DNA from: Candidatus Atribacteria bacterium 1244-E10-H5-B2
GTDB taxonomy: Bacteria; Atribacterota; JS1; SB-45; 34-128
NCBI GenBank assembly: GCA_003575245.1
Contig: NMQN01000514.1
Coordinates: 1 to 6,300 of the forward strand
Direction: 5' to 3'
DNA length: 6,300 nucleotides
Part shown: in pieces, positions 1 to 5,098 of the stretch
How the letters are laid out: every line of letters begins with the position of its first letter
Position numbering within the stretch: the first letter of the stretch is position 1
Made by a program: the position numbers and the translations under genes
Notes under the pieces: generated by a model
Seen by the model: only the letters and a program-made list of their open reading frames with translations
Told to the model about the DNA's origin: nothing
Databases searched by the model: none

Positions 1-1
1 G

Positions 2-16
2 TAGAACGGCGTTCTA
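2..16. promoter_or_regulatory. Dyad TAGAAC-GGC-GTTCTA, possible operator upstream of the first gene
   Basis: Seen: a perfect inverted repeat with two 6-base arms and a 3-base centre, 32 bases before the first start codon. Its size suits a dimeric HTH repressor. It resembles a Gram-positive LexA box (GAAC-N4-GTTC), but the spacer is one base short, so LexA is not claimed. It sits at the window edge and could instead lie in the last codons of an upstream gene, since frame 1 is open from base 1 to a TAA at 22-24. Confidence 0.3.
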
Positions 17-47
17 AAAATTAAAAGGTGGTGCTCCAAGATAAATA

Positions 48-362
48 ATGAGCAAAGGTTTGGGTAAAATAGAACGAAAAATATTGAAAGCATTTGAGGG
101 AAGCAAAGAATATATAAAGATCAAAGGATATAAAGATAACGATTCAGATTCAAGTAGTCTTTCTTATTATGTGGAAGGATTGATAGAAAATTTACACGAT
201 GATTTTCCATTTAATAAAAAATATAGTTATTCTACTTATATGAAAACATACAGAGCAATAAAGAGTTTGGAGCGCAAGGGATATGTTGAAACTTGCGTAA
301 AATATTATGGTATGTTTAGCTGGCCATATACTAAAGGGTTAAAAGTAAAATATAAGCGTTAA
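48..362 (+). CDS. Small winged-helix DNA-binding protein (hypothetical regulator)
   Basis: This 104-residue protein is predicted to be a compact winged-helix DNA binder. Residues 5-18 (GKIERKILKAF) look like the first helix. Residues 60-82 (including TYRAIKSLERKGYVE) match the recognition-helix-then-wing pattern of MarR/PadR-like and viral winged-helix proteins. The C-terminal 20 residues are basic and aromatic and could form the wing. An acidic, serine-rich stretch (30-40) between the helices is likely a loop. The start is ATG at 48, 14 bases after AAAAGGTGGTG (23-33), a rather long spacing, and it overlaps a TAA (46-48). Its 3' end runs into a pair of palindromic sites in front of the terminase leader, so autoregulation or control of the late genes is a reasonable inference. 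No specific family can be named. Confidence 0.75.
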   Translation: MSKGLGKIERKILKAFEGSKEYIKIKGYKDNDSDSSSLSYYVEGLIENLHDDFPFNKKYSYSTYMKTYRAIKSLERKGYVETCVKYYGMFSWPYTKGLKVKYKR

Positions 363-391
363 TAACAGGGTAAATATGCACAGTTATTAAC
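358..391. promoter_or_regulatory. Paired 9-base palindromes GTTAATAAC / GTTATTAAC
   Basis: Seen: GTTAATAAC at 358-366 and GTTATTAAC at 383-391. Each is an internal palindrome (GTTA-W-TAAC) and they are reverse complements of each other, with centres 25 bp apart. The first overlaps the stop codon of the winged-helix gene. The second overlaps the proposed -35 box of the next promoter. This suits a two-site operator. As RNA the two sites would pair as a 9-bp stem with a 16-base loop, but no T-tract follows, so a terminator is less likely. Confidence 0.4.
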
Positions 392-417
392 ACTTAAAAA
401 GGCGATGATCTTATAAT
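387..417 (+). promoter_or_regulatory. Candidate promoter TTAACA-N19-TATAAT ahead of the terminase leader
   Basis: A consensus TATAAT (412-417) has TTAACA (387-392, five of six consensus bases) 19 bases upstream, which is longer than the preferred 17. Transcription would begin near 424 and give a leader of about 235 bases before the terminase gene. The -35 element lies inside the GTTATTAAC palindrome, so a protein bound there would block the promoter. Confidence 0.35.
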
Positions 418-549
418 GGCTAAAATGCTAAAATTAAGGGGTTTTTTAGGGGGTCAAAGATTACAGGTAGAATGATAAGCGACGACCTGAAGAAACGCCA
501 CCCAGAGGGGTTTGTGAAAGGTTTTTTTAGCTGGAAGGGTAAAAAATAG
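416..549 (+). other. Two overlapping mini-ORFs (19 and 25 codons) in the terminase leader
   Basis: ORF A runs 416-475 (19 codons) after AAGGCGAT (399-406). ORF B runs 472-549 (25 codons, including HPEGFVKGFFSWKGKK) and starts at an ATGA overlap with ORF A. ORF A contains TTTTTTA at 442-448 in the phase T|TTT|TTA, the classic -1 slippery heptamer. A -1 shift there would join ORF A to the frame of ORF B and give a basic peptide of about 44 residues. Both are short and unrecognised. They could be a leader peptide, a small basic viral protein, or chance. A one-base error in the T6 run would look the same as a frameshift. Confidence 0.22.
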
Positions 550-565
550 CCGATTAGCTAAAAAA
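523..565. repeat. Inverted repeat TTTTTTAGCT / AGCTAAAAAA
   Basis: Perfect 10-base arms at 523-532 and 556-565 with a 23-base loop, spanning the end of the 25-codon mini-ORF. Six of the ten pairs are A-T homopolymer, so the stem is weak and may be incidental. No function is assigned. Confidence 0.3.
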
Positions 566-620
566 GAGGGAATTTGAACAGAATAGAAATTAAATAGAGC
601 ATAAAAACACAAAAAGAAAG

Positions 621-644
621 GAATACTCGGTTTTCCGAGTATTC
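621..644 (+). promoter_or_regulatory. Perfect 10-bp hairpin with TTTT loop directly before the terminase ribosome site
   Basis: GAATACTCGG (621-630), loop TTTT, CCGAGTATTC (635-644): ten uninterrupted pairs. It ends three bases before GAGGTGAT (648-655), the Shine-Dalgarno of the terminase gene, and no T-tract follows on the + strand, so it is not a normal forward terminator. On the - strand it is followed by a T-rich stretch (complement of 601-620) and could stop antisense transcription. Placement suggests an mRNA 5' stability element, a translational operator or a DNA operator. Confidence 0.5.
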
Positions 645-660
645 GTCGAGGTGATAATTT

Positions 661-2313
661 ATGGCGAGGAAAAGAAGGAAACCTTATACCTATAAAAGCC
701 CGGAATCAGAAGCCCGAGCTAAAGCTAACTTTCCACAAAACAGAAAGAGAACGATAGAAGATATCAGGAAAGAAGCAAGAGAATTTCAAACAAAAAGAAA
801 AAATTTGAAGGATTTGAGTATTATCGAATTTGCGGAGAATCCCGTTGTTTTAGGTCTTTCATTTAAAAAACGCCCGGCGCAAAAAGTCATTCTGAAAGTG
901 CTATACGGATTGCCATTAAATAAAAAGGAAATCGAAATATTTAAGGTCCTGACAAAAGGGAAAGTCGAATACAAGCCAGGAAGGGAATTGACAGAGGCAG
1001 TTTTAGCACTCGGGGCCAGGGCGGGTAAAAGTTTTCTTGTAAGTATTTGCGCCCTCTACGAAGCTACAGTCGGTTGGTTAAACAAGCCCTGGAAGGAAAC
1101 TTTATCGCCAGGGGAATTTGTTTATGTCTGCGTGGTGGCTACCAGGGAATTACAGGCCAGAAAAATCATTCAAGAAAATTGCTTGCGTATGTTAGAGCGT
1201 TCCCCGATGTTGAAGGGGCTAATAAAAAAATCTACCGACCTGGAAATAACCCTCCGAAATTATGTCAAAATTATATCGGGTCCTTGTAATTCTACTGCTC
1301 TACGTGGCCTTCCAATTATATTTTTAGCATTAGATGAAATTGCCTTTTTTAGGATAGAAGGACCAAGAGCGGATATAGATATTTTTAACAGCCTGCGACC
1401 GAGAATGGCTCAATTTATAGGGAATAAACTATTTATGCTCAGCACGGCAGGCTCAAAACAGGGTCTTTTTTTCGACTTCTTTAATGAAGGATTCAATATA
1501 AAAGACCGCTTAACCTGTCAAGCCTCGACTTCCTTCGTTAATCCTCTAATTCCTAAAGAATTTTTAGATAAGGAAAAGGCCAGGGATCTCGATAATTATC
1601 TAAGGGAATACGAGGCAATCTTTGCCGAGAGAATGGAAGCATTTTTCTCTTTCGATATGCTTAACGAATGTTTTATCCTGACCGGGGATCAGAAATATAT
1701 TTCTAGCTATACCTATAACCTGGGTATCGATGCCAGCGGTTTGGCGGGAAGGGACCTATTTGGCTTGGCAGTATCTCATAGGCAGGGACCTAAAATAACT
1801 ATCGATTATGCCAAGTCTTTTAATACCAAGAATCTCGATATTATTGTAAATGAAATTATGACCTTAAAGAAAAATTATAACCTTACAATTGCCATTATCG
1901 ATAAATTCTCTAAGGGATTTGTAAGGGCTATACTACAGAAATTAGGGCTGGTGGTAGTAATAAGGCCTTCATTGGCCGATATATATATCAACGCCAAGAG
2001 CTTGTTTATATCTGGGAATCTATCTCTACCGGTTAATAATGAGCTTAAAAAGGGTCTATTATCTACCCAAGCATTTTATAGTAAATCAAATTCCTTGACT
2101 ATCGGCCATCCCCGGGATTCAAGCGGACATTCGGATCTGGCTGACGCAGTAATAACTTCGGTATTCCAGAGCTCAAGAATCATAGAAAGGGAAAAGGAAA
2201 AGCTGATCGTTCACAACGAGGGGCCAGGCCTTCTATGGATTGAAGATCCTGACGAGCCGGAGAAAATCGACTGGCTTCACAGAATCCCCATCGATGGGGA
2301 AAAAAATAAATAA
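661..2313 (+). CDS. terL: Phage terminase large subunit (packaging ATPase and nuclease)
   Basis: This is the motor that pumps viral DNA into the procapsid and cuts it. The 550 residues fit the family. A basic N-terminal tail (1-50) is followed by the ATPase domain. Walker A is GARAGKS (118-124), and VVATRELQARKI (158-169) is a typical post-Walker segment. Walker B is IIFLALDE (219-226) with catalytic E226, and the coupling motif is STAGS (261-265). The RNase-H-like nuclease begins at GIDASG (355-360, D357), continues at IAIIDK (410-415, D414), and ends at HSDLADA (490-496, D492 and D495), matching the expected acidic metal-binding residues. The start at 661 is supported by GAGGTGAT at 648-655. 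No portal gene follows, which is unusual. The assignment is from motifs; the subfamily is not resolved. Confidence 0.95.
   Translation: MARKRRKPYTYKSPESEARAKANFPQNRKRTIEDIRKEAREFQTKRKNLKDLSIIEFAENPVVLGLSFKKRPAQKVILKVLYGLPLNKKEIEIFKVLTKGKVEYKPGRELTEAVLALGARAGKSFLVSICALYEATVGWLNKPWKETLSPGEFVYVCVVATRELQARKIIQENCLRMLERSPMLKGLIKKSTDLEITLRNYVKIISGPCNSTALRGLPIIFLALDEIAFFRIEGPRADIDIFNSLRPRMAQFIGNKLFMLSTAGSKQGLFFDFFNEGFNIKDRLTCQASTSFVNPLIPKEFLDKEKARDLDNYLREYEAIFAERMEAFFSFDMLNECFILTGDQKYISSYTYNLGIDASGLAGRDLFGLAVSHRQGPKITIDYAKSFNTKNLDIIVNEIMTLKKNYNLTIAIIDKFSKGFVRAILQKLGLVVVIRPSLADIYINAKSLFISGNLSLPVNNELKKGLLSTQAFYSKSNSLTIGHPRDSSGHSDLADAVITSVFQSSRIIEREKEKLIVHNEGPGLLWIEDPDEPEKIDWLHRIPIDGEKNK
2285..2300. 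repeat. 16-bp perfect palindrome at the end of terL
   Basis: TCCCCATCGATGGGGA is fully self-complementary and lies in the last codons of the terminase gene (…RIPIDGEK). As RNA it would form a 6-bp stem with a TCGA loop, followed by an A-rich, not T-rich, tail, so it is not a standard terminator. It could mark the mRNA end, bind a protein, or be chance in coding sequence. Confidence 0.35.
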
Positions 2314-2323
2314 TTTGATAAAT

Positions 2324-2352
2324 TTGACAAACTTTATAAGAAGGTATATTAT
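2324..2352 (+). promoter_or_regulatory. Strong sigma70-type promoter TTGACA-N17-TATTAT
   Basis: A perfect -35 TTGACA (2324-2329) is spaced exactly 17 bases from TATTAT (2347-2352, five of six consensus bases), in the 61-base gap between terL and the HTH gene. The predicted start near 2358-2360 leaves about 16 bases before the ATG, placing the Shine-Dalgarno GAGAGG (2359-2364) almost at the 5' end of the mRNA. It would drive the HTH, hypothetical, scaffold and capsid genes independently of terL. Confidence 0.7.
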
Positions 2353-2355
2353 ACC
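2343..2355. promoter_or_regulatory. Operator candidate GGTATA-T-TATACC over the -10 box
   Basis: A perfect 13-base palindrome completely covers the -10 hexamer (2347-2352) of the promoter before the HTH gene. A protein bound here would exclude RNA polymerase. The nearest candidate ligand is the excisionase-like HTH protein encoded 20 bases downstream, suggesting autorepression; this is inference. Part of the symmetry comes from the AT-rich -10 itself, but the GG/CC ends do not. Confidence 0.5.
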
Positions 2356-2374
2356 AAAGAGAGGTTAAAATATT

Positions 2375-2629
2375 ATGGAAAATATAAATGAATTTCTGAC
2401 CATTACCGATATAGCTAAACTTTTTGATTTATCACGACAGGCGGTTGATGGCTGGCTAAATGAAGGACGCTTAGAATTTTATAGGGCAGGGAACATCAGG
2501 AGAATCGACCCCAAAATTTTAATAAAGTATCTTGAAAGCGTGGGCAATTCCCCGGGTGCAATGAAAGATTTTAGGAGAGATATTGAGAATTGTTTAAGAC
2601 AGAAATATGGAGAGAAGGCCAAAATATGA
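2375..2629 (+). CDS. Excisionase/MerR-like HTH protein, possible small terminase subunit
   Basis: This 84-residue protein has one N-terminal winged-helix domain of the helix_turn_helix_17 / excisionase type. ITDIAKLFDLSRQAVDGWLN (10-29) is the HTH, FYRAGNIRRIDP (35-46) the wing, and KILIKYLES (47-55) the closing helix. The charged C-terminal helix (62-84) could mediate oligomerisation. The same fold forms the DNA-binding domain of lambda Nu1, the small terminase subunit. Lying between large terminase and capsid genes, it may recognise the packaging site. It also sits behind its own promoter with an overlapping palindrome, so a transcriptional repressor role, alone or combined, is equally plausible. 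The start at 2375 follows GAGAGG (2359-2364), and the stop overlaps the next gene as ATGA. Confidence 0.8.
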   Translation: MENINEFLTITDIAKLFDLSRQAVDGWLNEGRLEFYRAGNIRRIDPKILIKYLESVGNSPGAMKDFRRDIENCLRQKYGEKAKI

Positions 2630-2892
2630 AGAATGAATTTGATCAGATCGTTGTTAATAATATAAAGTGTAAATTAATCTTTTTATTCAAGGGCGCTAAA
2701 AATACCGAAGTAAAAGCTATCCCGGTAAAATATAGATTCGAACTAAAACAATTATTCAACGAACTGCAGGAGTATATTTCTCCGGAAGAATATCAAAATT
2801 TCGTTTCGGATCTTTTAGAGATTCCACTTAAAGGCGCAGTTGGAGAAGCTGAAGAAATAATTAAGAATCGAGGTCTTAATAATGGGAAATGA
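2626..2892 (+). CDS. Hypothetical 88-residue protein of the head gene cluster
   Basis: Not recognised. It is soluble, with no signal peptide or membrane segment. The N-terminal half (7-34) looks like beta strands (QIVVNNIKCKLIFLF, AIPVKY), and the second half (38-83) is mostly helical and acidic. The reading frame is open from an ATG at 2590, but 2626 is preferred: its ATG overlaps the stop of the HTH gene (ATGA) and follows GGAGAGAAGG (2609-2618) at good spacing. Tight coupling to the HTH gene upstream and the scaffold gene downstream suggests a head-assembly or packaging accessory, but nothing in the sequence proves it. Confidence 0.7.
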   Translation: MKNEFDQIVVNNIKCKLIFLFKGAKNTEVKAIPVKYRFELKQLFNELQEYISPEEYQNFVSDLLEIPLKGAVGEAEEIIKNRGLNNGK

Positions 2893-3448
2893 AATCGAAT
2901 TATCCGAAAATGAATTATTAGAAGCTATAAAAGAGGCCGGAATTGATAAACCATTCCAGGCCTATATAAAAAACAAATTACAAGTTGAAGGGGATAAGAG
3001 GGTTGATCAGGGGATAAAATCCTATCAGAAAAACCAAAATGAAAAGAATCTATCCGATAAGGAGAGAATTGAATCCCTCGAAACTGAATTAAAGGAAATG
3101 AAAAACGGAAAGGCCAAAGAGGATAAAAAAACTCTGGTAAAGGCCGAATTAAAAAAGCAGGATTTATCAGAAGGATTTTTGAAATATATAAAGATCGATG
3201 ATCTCGATGATCAGTCAAAAATTGCCGAGGCGGTAACAGGTTTTAAAGATGACCTTTTAAACGCAAAGCAGGCCGAGAATGATCAGAAACTAAAAGGGGG
3301 AACCGTGCCGGCTAAAGGTGAAACTGGAAATGGCGGGGATTCTACTATAGAGCAGTATGCTAAAAGCAAAAATGCCGGAGAAGTATCCGGTAATCCCTTC
3401 CAGGGTAAATTAGACGAAGGGAAATCTGAAAACGAAAAAGGTGAATAA
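2882..3448 (+). CDS. Phage capsid scaffolding protein (GP20/DUF4355-like)
   Basis: Scaffold proteins guide coat subunits into a procapsid and then leave. This 188-residue, very polar protein fits: an acidic N-terminal helix (8-33), a likely coiled coil rich in E and K (55-80), and a segment ALVKAELKK-like with DLSEGFLKYI (86-103) followed by acidic KIDDLDD and a helix to residue 130. This resembles the order seen in DUF4355/GP20 scaffolds. The low-complexity Gly/Lys/Glu tail (138-188) contains SGNPF (169-173). It has no protease motif. The start at 2882 follows CGAGGT (2869-2874) and overlaps the previous gene by 11 bases. Position immediately before the coat gene is classical. The call rests on composition and context rather than a catalytic signature. 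Confidence 0.85.
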   Translation: MGNEIELSENELLEAIKEAGIDKPFQAYIKNKLQVEGDKRVDQGIKSYQKNQNEKNLSDKERIESLETELKEMKNGKAKEDKKTLVKAELKKQDLSEGFLKYIKIDDLDDQSKIAEAVTGFKDDLLNAKQAENDQKLKGGTVPAKGETGNGGDSTIEQYAKSKNAGEVSGNPFQGKLDEGKSENEKGE

Positions 3449-3450
3449 TA

Positions 3451-4563
3451 ATGCAAAATTTTTTAACTGAAATAACCGAGAAAACATTAGGAGTATATCT
3501 AGATACAAAGGAATATCAAAAGCGATATTTCGTAAACTATTTTCCTTTAAAGTATACTCCATTTTTAAGTTACGAAACGCTAATCGGATCGAAAGGAATA
3601 TCGGCTGCCGACGTGGTAAGTTATAACAGCTCGGCGCCTCGAAAAACAAGGCGAGTTGTTGACCGTTTGCGTGGGGACATCCCCGCTTTGCGTGTTTCCC
3701 GAGTAATGGATGAGGTAAAGCTCAATGAGTATAATATCGTAAAGGCTACCGGTGGAAAGAAAGGCCCCGATTTGCAGGCTCTTTTAGATCTCTGCTATGA
3801 TGATATCGATTTCGTTATCGAGAGCATAAATCAGAGGTGTGAATGGTTAGCTTTGCAGGCTCTATCGCAATTAAAGGTTAGTTTAACGGCGGTAAACAAT
3901 GCCGGAATAATTACAGAAGAAGCGATCGACTTCGGACTCCCAACCGCTAACCAAGAAGTTGAGGCGGCGGCAGGGAATTACTGGACTGTTGCAGCAAAGG
4001 CGACCAATACCCCGATAACCGATATAATGACAATCTGCTCAGAGGCTCGAAAGGCCGGCGTTAAGATCCGACATATCGTAATGAATCTAAGTAAATTTAT
4101 CGAGTTTAAGGCAAGTGCCGAAGTCCAGGCTTATATTTACGGAATAATGATCAGTAAGGCCGGAATATCTCCGACAGTTGCTCCTACTCTAAAGGTGATT
4201 AATCAGGTATTACTCGAGAGCGGGATGCCCGATCTTCAAATTTTAGACACTTATATAGAAATCGAGAACGAGGATCACGTTATCACAGCATACGATCCTA
4301 TGCAAAACGCTGCTTTGTCATCTAAATATGTAACATTCATTCCCGAATTACCTTTAGGGCGGTTTTTACACGGACCTATTGCAGCCGAGACGATAAAAGA
4401 CCCGGGGATAATTCAAAAAAAGACTGGCCATATTTTGGTGCAGAGTATTGCCGAGCAGGATCCGGTCCAGCAAAAGACGGTTGGATTGGCAAACTGTTTC
4501 GTAAGTTTCGATAAGATTAATCAGGTGTGGAGTCTTAATACTGAAAGCTCTACATCCTGGTAA
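3451..4563 (+). CDS. Major capsid protein, lambda gpE family (HK97 fold)
   Basis: This 370-residue protein should form the shell hexamers and pentamers. Segments typical of the phage major capsid protein E family are visible: RRVVDRLRGDIPALRVSRVMDE (67-88), leading into KLNEYN; the helix DDIDFVIESINQRCEWLALQAL (117-138), with R129 and E131 of the family's R-x-E pattern; and a central region WTVAAKATNTPITDIMTICSEAR followed by HIVMNLSKF (179-216). The C-terminal part is LPLGRFLHGP (300-309) then AEQDPVQQKT (334-343), where gpE proteins carry a DPV-type segment. It has no N-terminal delta domain, consistent with a separate scaffold. The start at 3451 is two bases after the scaffold stop and follows AAAAGGTGA (3436-3444). 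The stop at 4561-4563 is followed at once by the hairpin array. Confidence 0.9.
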   Translation: MQNFLTEITEKTLGVYLDTKEYQKRYFVNYFPLKYTPFLSYETLIGSKGISAADVVSYNSSAPRKTRRVVDRLRGDIPALRVSRVMDEVKLNEYNIVKATGGKKGPDLQALLDLCYDDIDFVIESINQRCEWLALQALSQLKVSLTAVNNAGIITEEAIDFGLPTANQEVEAAAGNYWTVAAKATNTPITDIMTICSEARKAGVKIRHIVMNLSKFIEFKASAEVQAYIYGIMISKAGISPTVAPTLKVINQVLLESGMPDLQILDTYIEIENEDHVITAYDPMQNAALSSKYVTFIPELPLGRFLHGPIAAETIKDPGIIQKKTGHILVQSIAEQDPVQQKTVGLANCFVSFDKINQVWSLNTESSTSW

Positions 4564-4576
4564 AAGTAAATAGACT

Positions 4577-5043
4577 ATCCCTGGGAATGGGAATGCCCCG
4601 GGGATTAAAAGCCGGGCTTGATCTATTGAATATTCCAGTCAGGCCGGCAACGTTACTATATTCTGTTGAGGGAGCGGTCAGTAATTGCAGAGCTTAGCCG
4701 CTCCCCTGAAAAAAAATATCCTTAGGGTGCGATCGATCCCCTAAGGATTGGGCAGGGTGGAAAGCCCGATAATTTCCATCTGTTTGTTTCATTTAATAAT
4801 GATTATATTCCATCATTATTAACCTTAGGGGGAAGGGCCTAATCGAACTTCCCCCGGTAAAATTTATTTGATTTGTAAGCTCAAAATTTCTTCGCTTTTC
4901 GCTCAAAGGGCCGGGTTGAAATCCCCGGCCCTGCAATTATTAAAATTTATATTTATCACAAAAAAAATAAGGGCAGAAACCGGCGAAGGTTAAAACCCTC
5001 ATTTTTTAAAAATATAAAGCCCCAAAAGAAAGGCTTTGTATTT
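4577..5043 (+). ncRNA. Candidate large structured noncoding RNA: array of about ten stem-loops
   Basis: No credible gene lies in 4564-5098. The + strand folds by inspection into consecutive hairpins (arms; loop). H1 4577-4585/4597-4605 (9 bp, one G-U; 11). H2 4611-4622/4638-4648 (11 bp, bulged G4616; 15). H3 4670-4677/4698-4705 (8 perfect; 20). H4 4718-4727/4739-4748 (10 perfect; 11). H5 4755-4763/4773-4781 (9 with two G-U; 9), with a rival stem 4747-4753/4764-4770. H6 4793-4803/4812-4822 (11 perfect; 8). H7 4828-4835/4848-4855 (8 perfect; 12). H8 4907-4915/4924-4932 (9 perfect; 8). H9 4962-5007. H10 5010-5021/5032-5043 (12, one G-U; 10). Arms are far more GC-rich than their surroundings. The two largest unpaired stretches are 4856-4906 and 4933-4961. 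It may be processed from the capsid mRNA, since no clear own promoter was found. Family unrecognised. Confidence 0.6.
4962..5007 (+). terminator. Terminator-like hairpin ending in TTTTTT
   Basis: AAAAAAT-A-AGGG (4962-4973) pairs with CCCT-C-ATTTTTT (4996-5007), eleven pairs around one A-C mismatch. Inside, AACC (4978-4981) pairs with GGTT (4988-4991) over a GGCGAA loop. The run of six T (5002-5007) follows the GC core by two bases, as in an intrinsic terminator. It would end transcripts of the capsid genes and the structured region. The A-tract on the 5' side makes it potentially bidirectional. Only four G-C pairs plus the inner stem support it, so strength is uncertain. Confidence 0.5.
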
Positions 5044-5098
5044 ACATACTAAAGGATTTTACTCGAAATGTCAATTTATAAAAGAAAGGTGATCCTAT

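Noticed and set aside
1..24. C-terminal end of an upstream gene in frame 1 (VERRSKN then TAA)
   Set aside because: Only seven codons are visible and the same bases form a dyad, so it cannot be told from intergenic sequence.
786..974. 62-codon reading frame on the - strand
   Set aside because: Lies wholly inside the terminase gene, whose motifs are intact; Phe/Ser-rich translation typical of an antisense shadow and no ribosome site.
1047..1289. 80-codon reading frame on the + strand inside terL
   Set aside because: Different frame across the conserved ATPase domain; no Shine-Dalgarno and no recognisable domain.
2925..3649. Two - strand reading frames (2925-3218 and 3410-3649) opposite scaffold and capsid genes
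   Set aside because: Antisense to well-supported genes, with compositions expected from reading Lys/Glu-rich codons backwards; no start signals.
4486..4515. Promoter for the RNA candidate at the end of the capsid gene (TTGGCA with a poor -10)
   Set aside because: The best -10 match is weak (CGATAA) and lies inside conserved coding sequence; the RNA may instead be processed from the capsid transcript.
4587..4697. 36-codon ORF starting ATGGGAATG at the beginning of the hairpin region
   Set aside because: No correctly spaced Shine-Dalgarno, and it runs through three hairpins whose pairing better explains the sequence. Not excluded if homologues conserve it.
4879..4907. Direct repeat GCTCAAA (4879-4885 and 4901-4907)
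   Set aside because: Seven bases in an AT-rich linker are expected by chance, and no third copy was seen.
4907..4934. tRNA-like T-arm (GGTTGAAATCC) ending near TGCA
   Set aside because: The stem is 9 bp with an 8-base loop, not 5 bp with 7; the canonical TTC is changed, and no anticodon or D arm is found upstream.
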